Origin: an uncultured Planctomycetales bacterium
GTDB taxonomy: Bacteria > Planctomycetota > Planctomycetia > Isosphaerales > Isosphaeraceae
Length of the DNA stretch: 64,000 nucleotides
Direction: 5' to 3'
NCBI GenBank assembly: GCA_903926465.1
Contig: CAIYJE010000161.1
Span: 1-64,000, forward strand
Part shown: in pieces, positions 25,082 to 34,019 of the stretch
Numbering within the stretch: the stretch's first letter is position 1
Layout of the letters: each line of letters starts with the position of its first letter
Program-made: the position numbers and the translations under genes
Notes under the pieces: model-generated
The model's input: the letters and a program-made list of their open reading frames with translations, nothing else
What the model was told of the DNA's origin: nothing
Databases searched by the model: none

Positions 25082-27070
25082 ATGGAAACGAAGCTGGATT
25101 ATCAGGACGCTGGTCCGGTGAATCTGGAACCGGAGGCCGAGTTCTCAGGACCAGCCGCATGGAGTGGAATTGAACCTGGACTTGCAAGTGCCACTCGATT
25201 TGTGGGTGTTTGTTGCTGGGCCGGCCTGCTGACGGGCCTGGTGGAACTTGGTCCGATCTTTGCCAAGATTCACTTTGCCCAGAACGGTATCTATCGAAGA
25301 AGCCCCCATGTCATCTGGATGGCCCCTGTTGCCAACCTGCTAATCTTTGGTCTGGTGGGTTGTTTTCTGGTCCTTTTCGTGCGCCCGATTCCACGGGTTG
25401 GCTCCAGGCTCTGTGCCGGTTTGCTGGGAATGATTTCCGTGTTCTCGCTGTTGCTGGCTGTGCCTGGTCTGAAGGCCCTTGCTGGGCTGGCGCTGGCTTT
25501 GGGAGTGGCAAGCTGGGGCGTGCCGGCGATTCTGAATCGCCTTACCGGGTTCAAGCGCCTGGTACGCATCACAACACCGTGGTTGGTGGCAGCGCTGCTG
25601 GGCCTGACGGGGCTGGCATTTGGCAAGGAGTGGCTAGGGGCAAGAAGAGCTGGCCCCAGCCCGGTTGCGACGGAGGGGAGCCCGAACATTGTCTTGCTGG
25701 TGATGGACACCGTTCGGGCTGACGCAACCAGCTTGTACGGATCCGCGAGAGACACCACCCCGAACCTGGCCAAGTTCGCAGCGCAGGGTGCAATTTTCGA
25801 TCGCGCGATCTCGACCGCCCCCTGGACGCTTCCGTCGCACGCCAGCATGTTCACCGGTCGCTGGTCATGGGAACTGGCGGTCGGCCCAAGCCGGCCGCTG
25901 CAGGCCCGTTTTCCGACCCTGGCGGGCTACCTGGGAGATCATGGCTACTCCACGGCGGGATTTGTGGCGAACACGTTTCTTTGTACCAGGGAGTACGGCC
26001 TTGGGCGCGGGTTTGACCACTACGAAGATTATGTGCTGACTCCGCTGGAACTCCTCAGAAGTTCATCGCTGGGCTGGCTTGGCTGTCGGTTAGCCGGTAC
26101 GGCCATGGATCGCCTGGACTCGGTGCTGGGGCGTGAACCCAAGCATGCGCTGGAGCTGAAATACGAACGGAAGTCTGCGGCCCAGATCAACGGTTCGGCT
26201 CTGGACTGGGTTTCCGCCCGGGGAAACCGTCCGTTCTTTCTGTTTTTGAACTACTTTGACGTCCATGATCCCTACCTGCTCCCGGCCCCGGCCAAGCCCA
26301 GGTTCAGTCCCGATCGGCCGGTCACCCTGGCCGAGCGTCAGACCCTGAGGGATTGGATCACCGAGGAGCCAAGGGCTCGTACGGCCCAGGAGATGACCCT
26401 GGCCCGCAACGCCTATGATGACTGTTTGGCCTACCTGGACGACCAGATTGGAAACTTTCTGGCAGGCCTGGAACGGCTTGGTCAGTTGAAGAACACGATT
26501 GTGGTGATCACTTCGGACCACGGTGAGCATTTTGGAGAGCACCAGCGGGACGGGTTACCTTTGATTGGGCACCGTCTCAGCGTGTATCAGCCAGAGATTC
26601 ATGTGCCCCTGCTGGTCGTGGCTCCTGGGCGGGTTCCTGCTTCAGCACGCGTGAGTGGGGCCGTGAGCTTACGTCAGGTGCCGGCAACGCTGGTGAACCT
26701 GGCCGGCCTTGGAGCGGGCTCGCCGTTCCCCGGTGGTTCCTGGTTTGGAGATCAGACCCAATCCCAGAATGGCCAGGGCGCAATGACTCAGCCTGGGCAG
26801 GCGGCGCTCTCGGAATTCACACCCAAAACGGATCTCATCTCACCCACGCCCGGCCAGCCACATGACTCGGACCTGATGCGGGCCGTGGTTCAAGACGAGA
26901 AGTCGTATCATCGCCACGGCGACGGCAGCGAAGCGTTTTTTGACCTGAAGAGCGACCCTGGTGAGACTCAGAACTTGTTCAGGAAAGAACCTGAATCGCC
27001 AGAAATTCAGAGGTTTCAAGCTATTTTGCCCGAGTTGGTGCCGGCCGAGATTCTGGATCAGGGACGTTAA
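25082..27070 (+). CDS. Membrane-anchored sulfatase-family (alkaline-phosphatase superfamily) hydrolase
   Basis: The 662-residue protein has a hydrophobic N-terminal part with about five helices (residues 35-185), then a sulfatase-type catalytic domain outside the membrane. It starts PNIVLLVMDTVRADATSLYG, with the metal-binding Asp near 208. Position 249 carries TLPSH where most sulfatases have C/S-x-P-x-R, so the usual formylglycine Cys/Ser is replaced by Thr and the Arg by His. That motif is common in a sulfatase-like subgroup. ITSDHGEHFGEH (about 470) holds the metal-binding Asp and His. Start: ATG 25082 with AGGA upstream (the frame's TTG at 25079 is rejected). Activity may be phosphatase, phosphoethanolamine transferase or sulfatase-like; not decidable here. 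Confidence 0.88.
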   Translation: METKLDYQDAGPVNLEPEAEFSGPAAWSGIEPGLASATRFVGVCCWAGLLTGLVELGPIFAKIHFAQNGIYRRSPHVIWMAPVANLLIFGLVGCFLVLFVRPIPRVGSRLCAGLLGMISVFSLLLAVPGLKALAGLALALGVASWGVPAILNRLTGFKRLVRITTPWLVAALLGLTGLAFGKEWLGARRAGPSPVATEGSPNIVLLVMDTVRADATSLYGSARDTTPNLAKFAAQGAIFDRAISTAPWTLPSHASMFTGRWSWELAVGPSRPLQARFPTLAGYLGDHGYSTAGFVANTFLCTREYGLGRGFDHYEDYVLTPLELLRSSSLGWLGCRLAGTAMDRLDSVLGREPKHALELKYERKSAAQINGSALDWVSARGNRPFFLFLNYFDVHDPYLLPAPAKPRFSPDRPVTLAERQTLRDWITEEPRARTAQEMTLARNAYDDCLAYLDDQIGNFLAGLERLGQLKNTIVVITSDHGEHFGEHQRDGLPLIGHRLSVYQPEIHVPLLVVAPGRVPASARVSGAVSLRQVPATLVNLAGLGAGSPFPGGSWFGDQTQSQNGQGAMTQPGQAALSEFTPKTDLISPTPGQPHDSDLMRAVVQDEKSYHRHGDGSEAFFDLKSDPGETQNLFRKEPESPEIQRFQAILPELVPAEILDQGR

Positions 27071-27293
27071 AGCCAGCTCGGGTTACCATGGAATGAGCCG
27101 CCTTCATCCTTTGCCTGGTTGCAGTGGCTGATTCTTGGCTTTGCCCTGTTGCGTCCTGGCGAAGTTCAAGCTGGATGTTTCACGGTCCGCTGTAGCGGCT
27201 GCGTGGTCTCAAGATCCTTGGTCAATACGACCCAAGCCGCGTGAATTTGCGGTAGGCCCTGTTTGGGACTGTGGTGTGGTAGGCCACCCAAAG

Positions 27294-27524
27294 TCAGGCG
27301 CAGTGGCGATCGAGATGTTCACCAACCAGGGCGAGCAGCCGGCCGACTTCTTCAACGGCCAGGTTCTGGTTGTGCTGCACCCGGAATGCCCGTTCGCCAG
27401 ACTCCCAGGAACCACGGAATTCATCGCGTGCGTGAATAATAATTCCGAGAAACGTGGCCCGACGCATGAGTTCGTCGATCAGTTCCTGCGTTTCATAAAG
27501 TTCAATATCGGTCGAGCGTGCCAT
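27294..27524 (-). CDS. Small hypothetical protein (76 residues)
   Basis: The sequence is compact and hydrophilic, with ELYETQELIDELMRRATFLG near the start, a GIIIHARDEFRGSW middle, and a C-terminal helix. The DELMRR segment with a following beta strand gives it the look of a small folded domain; similar short proteins recur in planctomycetes as far as I recall, but I cannot name a family. It begins at ATG 27524 without a strong ribosome site. No neighbours on its strand within 500 bases. Confidence 0.65.
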   Translation of the reverse strand: MARSTDIELYETQELIDELMRRATFLGIIIHARDEFRGSWESGERAFRVQHNQNLAVEEVGRLLALVGEHLDRHCA

Positions 27525-28145
27525 GCTTTACATACCTGTAGGGGGTAGGTGGCGGTGAGGAAGGCCCAACTCTGCGGTCACCGGGCGGGCTCGTCCGTGC
27601 GGGGCATTAGCGACCCACGACGAATTGCATGAGCCAGATGCTACATCACATCCAAGCCTGAGAGAACCCCAGGCTGGCCGGATCCGGCCAGGTTCGATCG
27701 TGGATAAAAAGATGAGAAGGTTCAGAAGGCAAGTTAAACTCCTAGAGCCTAGCCGAAACCGTTAAAACCCCTTGCTGGAGATCGGTTCGGTGCCCAGCAA
27801 AAGTCCTTTTCAGAACCCGCAGCTGAGGCCGGCTGAACCCGTTCATTTCAAGAGCATCAAACTCGCTGGCGGTGGAATAGCATTTCAGGTCTTTGAAGGC
27901 CAGAGCATTCCCTGAGCGGTCGACCCCCGACCTGGGCCTTCAAGCATATTTCAACTCCTGAAATTTCCGAGTACGCTGAAGCTGCACACAAACCTGTTTT
28001 TGAAGCAGGGTGGATTAGCCTTGGCCTGAGCTCAGAATCATTGACCTCCAAGATGCGCAGCGATCGATTCGTCTCATGAGGGAATCCCGTGCTTTCCTAA
28101 TGGCTTCTTTTTCACATTCTGAGCGGACAGGCCTTTTTCTCCGGG
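27525..28145. other. 621-base intergenic region with an 18-base palindrome
   Basis: I see no supported gene here. The only clear structure is an exact 18-base palindrome at 27674-27691 (CTGGCCGGATCCGGCCAG). The rest shows no hairpin with a T run, no recognisable RNA fold and no promoter pair I trust. The short frames on either strand have no ribosome site. Confidence 0.5.
27674..27691. repeat. Perfect 18-base palindrome
   Basis: CTGGCCGGATCCGGCCAG reads the same on both strands with no loop. It could be a protein-binding site or part of a terminator, but no T run follows and no gene end is adjacent. Confidence 0.6.
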
Positions 28146-29000
28146 ATGGGTTGCTTGCTTGCCGCAATCGTGCGTTCACCGTGTGCAAAGAAGGGTTGGC
28201 TGCGCATTTTCAGGAACCTGCTCGTGTTCCTGGGAGGTACCCTGATTGCCGTTTCCGCAACCCCCCTCCTTCCCTCCCTTTACCTGCTACTGTTCTTTGC
28301 TATATCGCTCTGGGCCTGCACCGAATGGAGGTGGCAGCGCCTCTCGGGCCGCCTCGTTTGGTGCAGCCGGATTCTGGCAATCTTGACCATCCTGGTTGTG
28401 GTATCGTTCGAGTTGCCCTACCACGCATTGCCCAAGATTGGACCGCTCGAATACCCTGTTCTTGGGATCATTGGAGATTCGATCACGGCTGGGGCTGGTG
28501 ACACCTCTGGGCCGACCTGGCCGGTACGGTTTGCCGAGCCTCACGCAGTGACGGTTCGGGATCAAGCGCGGCCTGGGGCCACCGTTGCAACGGCCTTGAG
28601 GCAGGCCAAAGCGATGGCGCCGGACGAGAATCTCATCCTGCTGGAGATTGGTGGGAATGACATCCTGGGTGGGACGACACCAGAGGCGTTTGAGGCTGGG
28701 CTTGAGGGCTTGTTGGCGTTGGTTTGCCAGCCGGGCCGAACGGTGGTGATGTTCGAGTTGCCCCTGCCCCCCAGTTACAATCGTTATGGGCTGATCCAGC
28801 GGCGATTGGCCGGCCAATACGGTGTCCAGCTCGTCCCCAAACGGGTCCTGCTGGGGGTTCTTCTGGATGGGGGCGCAACCCTGGATACAATCCACCTGTC
28901 CCAGGAAGGACATCAGCGGATGACTGCCACCCTGTGGTCGATCCTTGGAGGTGCGTTTGAAGCGGCAAGCGTACAAGACCAGCCGCATCGGCTCCGTTGA
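28146..29000 (+). CDS. SGNH/GDSL-family hydrolase with N-terminal membrane segments
   Basis: SGNH hydrolases are serine esterases or lipases that act on lipids, acyl chains or sugar esters. The 284-residue protein has two or three hydrophobic stretches at the N-terminus (about residues 20-105), then the catalytic domain: block I GDSITAGAG (Ser near 118), the block II Gly in DQARPGAT, block III GGNDILGG (Asn), and block V DTIHLSQEGHQ with the catalytic Asp and His. The order and spacing match the family. The first ATG lacks a clear ribosome site, so the true start may be later. Substrate unknown; the location is likely the membrane with an outer active site. Confidence 0.85.
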   Translation: MGCLLAAIVRSPCAKKGWLRIFRNLLVFLGGTLIAVSATPLLPSLYLLLFFAISLWACTEWRWQRLSGRLVWCSRILAILTILVVVSFELPYHALPKIGPLEYPVLGIIGDSITAGAGDTSGPTWPVRFAEPHAVTVRDQARPGATVATALRQAKAMAPDENLILLEIGGNDILGGTTPEAFEAGLEGLLALVCQPGRTVVMFELPLPPSYNRYGLIQRRLAGQYGVQLVPKRVLLGVLLDGGATLDTIHLSQEGHQRMTATLWSILGGAFEAASVQDQPHRLR

Positions 29001-29096
29001 TCGGGTGTCAGACGTCGCAGAGTCATTCCTCATTCCGCGTGTGCCGGAATGGCAAAGCCCCGTAGCTAGCCGGCCCGTACTATCCTGCTGCACGCC

Positions 29097-30500
29097 TTAG
29101 ATCAGCTCGTGGATCGGCTTTCGGTTATCCACGAGATTGTGCGGCCGATTGCTTCGGTCTTGAAGCATGGTCGTGGCTGCGTCGATCCCCAGATTATGGT
29201 AGAGCGTTGAAAACACGTCACGGTAATGAATGGGGCGTTCAATCGCATATTCGCCCATCGGGTTGGTGGCACCCAAAACTTGCCCCGCGCGAATTCCGCC
29301 GCCGGCAAGCAGTGCCCCACCCACTCTTGGCCAGTGGTCTCGACCGGCAGAGCCGTTAATCTTCGGGGAACGGCCAAATTCACCCCACACCACAATTGAG
29401 ACGTCGTCCAGCCGCCCGCTGGATGCAAGGTCGTCAACCAAGGCGGTGATCCCAAGATCAAGCATCGGCAAGGTCTTGCGGGCTTTTGAGAAGTTATCGG
29501 TGTGCCAGTCCCAGTTATGCCCACCACGGCTTTCTCGTTCCAGTGGCCACTGGCTGAATGCCAGGGTCACACAACGAACGCCCACGTCGACCAGCCGCCG
29601 AGCAATCAAAAAGGATTCAAGATGCTTGGCACCGCCATTGACCGGCTCGGCTTCGTTGGGAATTCCATACTTCTCACGCACTCGCGGATCTTCCAGCGAA
29701 CAGTCCAGAGCCTGGGAAACCCGGCTTGAGGTCAGCATGTCAAAGGCCTGAGCGGTGTAGCCGTCCAGCGCGATTTCGTCTCGCGAGAGGTCAATCCGCT
29801 GGCGGAACACGTCAAGGCTTCGATGCAGTGCGCTTCGGTTGGACATGCGATCGAGCGTAATACCCTGAAGAACCGTATCAGGTTGAGCCATTTTCAAGGG
29901 TTCATATCCTGAAAACGCCGCGCCAAGATATCCAGCCTGGTTCAGTGATGCTCGCGTGGTGGACTCTGCCTGCGAAGGCGCCAGGCTGAGAAACGGGGGA
30001 ACCGCCGGATGGCTCGGGCCCATGATTTTTGAGACAACCGCTCCCATCGAGGGCCATCCACTATCAGGATAGCCAGGGATATCACGAGAATCTCCTTGCA
30101 GCGGATGGCTCTCCCATCCGGTCAGGCATTGATGCAGATTGTGGTCATCAACACCGCCAACGAGTGAACGGATCGGTACAAACTTATCCATGTTGGCGGC
30201 CAACCTGGGCATCAGTTCGCAAATCTCGATGCCGGGCACACGCGTGGCGATCGGTTTGAATTCGCCCCGAATCTCGGCCGGGGCCTTCGGCTTCATGTCA
30301 TACATGTCCAGGTGCGGCGGCCCTCCAGGCAGCAGCACCATGATGACCGCTTTCTTGGACGATCGAAGGTCGTTCGCCCCCTCGGCTCTGAGGATCTCGG
30401 GCAACGAGAGACCACCCAAACCTAAACCGCCAATCTTCAAGAAGCTACGACGAGACAATCCATCGCAGTATCGTCCACCTGGGCCTGAAATCGTGAACAT
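29097..30500 (-). CDS. DUF1501 protein with Tat signal
   Basis: DUF1501 proteins are exported proteins of the alkaline-phosphatase/sulfatase-like superfamily, very common in planctomycetes and usually encoded next to DUF1549/DUF1553 cytochrome-like partners. This 467-residue member has a twin-arginine signal (SRRSFLKIGG near residues 16-25), then a FLPGGPPHLDMYDMKPKAPAE-like start, EICELMPRLAANMDKF, and in the C-terminal half GGHNWDWHTDNF, VVWGEFGRSPK and GRDHWPR. Start: ATG 30500 with AAGG upstream. No partner gene is adjacent, so this is a lone copy. The reaction is unknown for the family. Confidence 0.93.
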   Translation of the reverse strand: MFTISGPGGRYCDGLSRRSFLKIGGLGLGGLSLPEILRAEGANDLRSSKKAVIMVLLPGGPPHLDMYDMKPKAPAEIRGEFKPIATRVPGIEICELMPRLAANMDKFVPIRSLVGGVDDHNLHQCLTGWESHPLQGDSRDIPGYPDSGWPSMGAVVSKIMGPSHPAVPPFLSLAPSQAESTTRASLNQAGYLGAAFSGYEPLKMAQPDTVLQGITLDRMSNRSALHRSLDVFRQRIDLSRDEIALDGYTAQAFDMLTSSRVSQALDCSLEDPRVREKYGIPNEAEPVNGGAKHLESFLIARRLVDVGVRCVTLAFSQWPLERESRGGHNWDWHTDNFSKARKTLPMLDLGITALVDDLASSGRLDDVSIVVWGEFGRSPKINGSAGRDHWPRVGGALLAGGGIRAGQVLGATNPMGEYAIERPIHYRDVFSTLYHNLGIDAATTMLQDRSNRPHNLVDNRKPIHELI

Positions 30501-30909
30501 GGCGTACCTTGGCCTCAATGGATCGAATCATCGCAAACCCACCAAAACTCGTCCAATTCCACCACAAAAAGCATCGGAACCTAGAGCCGCGAACGCTGTT
30601 GAACCCGTTGGTGCAATAATCGTACCGTAAACCGCCCGAGTGTTCGACTCTCGCGTCAGCGCTTTTGATTCTGCGTATTTCACCAACCGGTTGCCGATCC
30701 CCAGGCATTCGCCTGGAACCCCGAAGCTAGAAGACGTTGCATCAGGGATCTCAGATCGCCCGAACTTTGAGCAACCACGAATCTTCAGCCTAAGAGCATG
30801 CATGAGGGCTTGCCTTGTGAGTCTTGGCCCAAGATTCCCGTGAGGGTTCCATGCATTCATGCCTACGAAGGGATGTTTTCACGGTGTTCGCGTCTCCTGG
30901 CTGACCCTC
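30501..30909. other. 409-base intergenic region, no gene seen
   Basis: The stretch lies upstream of the DUF1501 gene, whose promoter it should contain. No hairpin with a T run or RNA fold stands out. Short frames on both strands lack ribosome sites and similarity to known proteins. Confidence 0.4.
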
Positions 30910-32211
30910 CTAAAACTGAGCTTCAAGAGCGTTGCATGCCACGGTGACCGCATCTTCTTGCCGTACGTTTATTGCCATTTTTTCGGCGCTTTGCGCATAA
31001 GCAGGGTTCTCCAGTAACCGCCCGAGTTCGGCGGTAACACGGTCGGGTTTGTAGCAGTTCCTGGGGATCACGCGAGCGATACCAAGCCGTGCCGCTCGCT
31101 CGGCATTGTCCGGTTGGTCCCAGGCGCAGGGCATCACCAGCGAAGGACGACCAGACAGCATGGCCTGTCCCGTGGTCCCGATCCCCCCGTGATGCACGAT
31201 GGCCGCCGCCCGAGGGAATAGTTTTGAGAAGGGCGCGTAGTCCAGCGCCAAAATTCCCTGCGGTAGATCCGGTAACCGGAGCCTTGGATTCTTGACGAGC
31301 AGGACGGCTCGCCGACCCAGCCGTTGCGCCGCCGTGATGCTGTGATGGTAAAAGAGTCCGGCATCCGCCACCACCGCCGTACCCAGCGTGAAAATGAGCG
31401 GTGGCTCGCCATCATCCAGGAATCGAGTCAACTCGTGTGGAAGGTTGGCATCGCCGTTGGCGTCGAACCAAGGGAAGCCGGTGACGATGGTTTGTGCCGG
31501 CCAGTCGGCCTGTTTATCGGCGAGCCATCGGGAAAAAAGGGCCAGATGCAATCTGGGCGAATAACTTTCGGTCAGCGGGTTGAAACCGCGCGCGGGTGGT
31601 AGGCCAACCTCCTTCCGTACGCGATGCCAGGGCTGCGCCAGCCCTGACATCAGCCGGTTGACCGAGCGACCGAACAGGCCCCAGAATCGCGGACCGAGGC
31701 CGCGGAGCCCCAGGGAGAAGCCGGCAAAGCCTGGAATCAGGGGTGGATCAAACGCGGAAAAGAAGCCGGTGGGAATATGCATGGCCGAGACCCAGGGAAT
31801 TCCTGTCTTCTCGGCCACCATACCCGTTGCGTAGGCAGCCATATTGCTGACCAGCAGATCGGTACCTTGGGCCGCGGCAAGGGTCGCTTCGTAAGACTCT
31901 CGCAAGCACACCAGCGGCACCTGCACCGCGTGGATGATCCCCCAGCGTGGATGCGTGAGCCGTTGCATCACCACCGGATCTTCTAACCACGTGCAATCAG
32001 GCGGAACGGCCCGGAAACCAATACCCAGGGCCTCAACTTTTCGTCGGTAGCATTCGGCGGTTGCCAGGATCGGCTCATGCCCCCTGGACCTCAACTCCAG
32101 CGCAAGCGCCAGGTACGGATGCAAGTCGCCGAACGAGCCCCACGTTGAGATCAAAATGCGCCGACCGCTGTCGCATGGACTCGTCACTCTCATGAGAGCT
32201 GTCGATTCCAA
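30910..32211 (-). CDS. GT1-like (UGT/MGT-type) glycosyltransferase
   Basis: The 433-residue product has the GT-B layout of the UDP-glycosyltransferase/macrolide-glycosyltransferase family: N-terminal ILISTWGSFGDLHPYLALALELRSRGH, and in the C-terminal half HHGGIGTTGQAM (nucleotide-sugar-binding HGG motif) and MPCAWDQPDNAERAARLG, the PSPG-like box. These enzymes glycosylate lipids, sterols, carotenoids or polyketides with UDP- or dTDP-sugars. The short frame before RRILIST may be extra; the true start could be 32193 (second Met). It lies 240 bases downstream of the methyltransferase-like gene on the same strand, so they could modify one lipid product. Confidence 0.9.
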   Translation of the reverse strand: MESTALMRVTSPCDSGRRILISTWGSFGDLHPYLALALELRSRGHEPILATAECYRRKVEALGIGFRAVPPDCTWLEDPVVMQRLTHPRWGIIHAVQVPLVCLRESYEATLAAAQGTDLLVSNMAAYATGMVAEKTGIPWVSAMHIPTGFFSAFDPPLIPGFAGFSLGLRGLGPRFWGLFGRSVNRLMSGLAQPWHRVRKEVGLPPARGFNPLTESYSPRLHLALFSRWLADKQADWPAQTIVTGFPWFDANGDANLPHELTRFLDDGEPPLIFTLGTAVVADAGLFYHHSITAAQRLGRRAVLLVKNPRLRLPDLPQGILALDYAPFSKLFPRAAAIVHHGGIGTTGQAMLSGRPSLVMPCAWDQPDNAERAARLGIARVIPRNCYKPDRVTAELGRLLENPAYAQSAEKMAINVRQEDAVTVACNALEAQF

Positions 32212-32451
32212 TCAAGAATCCTGTGGATCGGCTTCTTGTCTTTCGGCGTCTCGCTTGAATCGTAACTAGATGTCACGCAAGCGGGAACCGCGATCAGGAA
32301 GGATATCGAGTTTCCAAGGCTTCCCCTCGCGTGAGGCAAGATGCTGAGAACATCGGTGCACGATCTGGGTGTGGGCCGCTCCAAGAGCCGGTTGCAAAGG
32401 CAACCACCTGTCCTGTGTGCGGATGGGTCGCTACGCCTGGCAGGCTGGATA

Positions 32452-33228
32452 TCAGGCGGTTTCGGCGGTCTGGTAGATCGGGGTGCGTGAAGCCGCAAAG
32501 TGATGCGCGGGTGCCTGGGCCACTTCGGTCGTCCTGAGTGCCAGATTCTCAAGCAACCACTGCTTCATGGTGGACCAGCTTGGAATTCTGGGGCAGAAGC
32601 GACCCACCCGTTTGGCGTATTCGCGGTAAGAGTCTGCAAACGGTGTGTGCTGGAAACTGGCCTCTTCCAGGCATGCCGCGCGGTAGTAAAGCCAGTGGCA
32701 AAACGCGACCGAAGAGAACAGCCAGAGTTGATCGGTGATCACGGCCCCGGCAATCCATGCAATGGTATACGAAACGTAAAACGGGTGTCTCACCAGCCGG
32801 TAGGGACCATGAGAGATCACCGTGCTGGGGGGCACATGAGAGAAGAAAAGCTGGAGGCGGGTTTTTCGGGCTGCGGCTGCCGCCGACCAGAAGAGCAGGA
32901 AGCTCAACGTGTAAAGCGCGGCACCGGTCACGTAGTGGTAGATCGTTCCCTGGTTGCGGTACAGAATCGCGCAAGCTTGGAGGGTGGCCGTTCCGTACAT
33001 GCTGGCCAGGATCCATTGCTGGCTCCGGCTAACCCCGCCGGCCCGCCCAAAGAAACTACGGGCCGCCCAGGCAAAGCTTGCATAACAAGCCAGCGCAAAG
33101 CCAAGCCCCGCGAATTTCAGGCCAAATCGCATGCCGAGCGAGACGGACGATCCAACAATCACGGAGTAAAGCAGCGTCAAAGGGACCATGTCTCGAAAGG
33201 CTCCTCGTGAGCAGCATGATGCAATCAT
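32452..33228 (-). CDS. Isoprenylcysteine carboxyl methyltransferase-like (ICMT/PEMT) membrane methyltransferase
   Basis: The product (258 residues from ATG 33228, GGGAAGG ribosome site) has several hydrophobic helices and the C-terminal SAM-binding signature of this family: GPYRLVRHPFYVSYTIAW, then WLYYRAACLEEASFQ and Y-REYAKRVGRFCP. Family members methylate prenylated or lipid substrates in the membrane. An ATG at 33189, with AGGAG 11 bases upstream, is an alternative start; the frame is open to 33285. Next in the same direction is the GT1-like gene. The substrate is unknown; bacterial members often act on quinone, isoprenoid or small lipophilic compounds. Confidence 0.85.
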   Translation of the reverse strand: MIASCCSRGAFRDMVPLTLLYSVIVGSSVSLGMRFGLKFAGLGFALACYASFAWAARSFFGRAGGVSRSQQWILASMYGTATLQACAILYRNQGTIYHYVTGAALYTLSFLLFWSAAAAARKTRLQLFFSHVPPSTVISHGPYRLVRHPFYVSYTIAWIAGAVITDQLWLFSSVAFCHWLYYRAACLEEASFQHTPFADSYREYAKRVGRFCPRIPSWSTMKQWLLENLALRTTEVAQAPAHHFAASRTPIYQTAETA

Positions 33229-33558
33229 GGGCGGCCTTCCCTGGCCTTGGTCCGTTTTCATATCGAGAGTCAAAAAAAGCAGCAAGACGAGTCTGAGCAG
33301 AATCCGAACAAGAAAACCGATTCCCGAAGTCCAAGAGAACCCAGGGTCAATCCATCAGGATGTTTCTAACTGGCAGAATGTTCACGTGTCGAGTCTTGGA
33401 TTGGGACAAAATCCATTCGGGGCAAACACCGACCCAGGGTCATCCTGACGACGCATGAATCGAGGGGCGTTCGGCCTGGGCGCTTCGGGGCGGTGGCATC
33501 GTGGTGTGGCCGTGACCGTGCAGATCCGAGCGTCTGTTTAGCAACCGGTCCCATGGTT
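33229..33558. other. 330-base intergenic region, no gene seen
   Basis: The stretch lies between the methyltransferase-like gene and the end of sufU. No hairpin with a T run or gene with a ribosome site stands out. A promoter for the methyltransferase gene is likely here but not identified. Confidence 0.4.
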
Positions 33559-33957
33559 CTAGGAATTGGCGGCAGGTTGATCAGGCTCGGCTTTGGGAGT
33601 CAGTGCTTTCTGGACCGTTTTCCAGCCCAGAAGTGCGCATTTGAGGCGTGCGGGCGTGAATGGAATCTTGAGCATTTTGAGCATTTCCTCCGCCGAGACG
33701 GCGCGGGCCTCGTCGGTGGTGCGGCCCTCAAGGTATTCGGTCAGCATGGAGGCTGCCGCCTGGCTGATCGCGCAGCCAGCTCCGTCAAACCGGGCGGCGG
33801 AGATGGTCCCCTGCTCGTCCACGGCCAGGTCGATGTGAATGGCATCACCGCAGAGGGGGTTGGTGCCATCGGCGGAAAGGCTGGGATGGTCCAGTCGCCC
33901 GCGCTGGGAGGACCCAAAGTAGTGATCGAGGATTTCTTCACGATAAAAATCGTCCAT
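33559..33957 (-). CDS. sufU: SufU-type Fe-S cluster assembly protein
   Basis: SufU accepts sulfur from SufS in the SUF pathway and belongs to the IscU-like fold. The 132-residue product shows MDDFYREEILDHYF, NPLCGD (first Cys), GAGCAISQAAASML (second Cys) and RLKCALLGW (third Cys), the zinc-binding and transfer positions of SufU. Start: ATG 33957 with GGAG 7 bases upstream; a GTG at 33969 also fits the frame. It is 62 bases downstream of sufS on the same strand. SufB, SufC and SufD are not in the window. Confidence 0.95.
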   Translation of the reverse strand: MDDFYREEILDHYFGSSQRGRLDHPSLSADGTNPLCGDAIHIDLAVDEQGTISAARFDGAGCAISQAAASMLTEYLEGRTTDEARAVSAEEMLKMLKIPFTPARLKCALLGWKTVQKALTPKAEPDQPAANS

Positions 33958-34019
33958 CTGCCGCTCCACGCCGGGTTCCTGCTGGTTGGTTACGATCGAT
34001 TGTTCACGCGTTGATCTGC

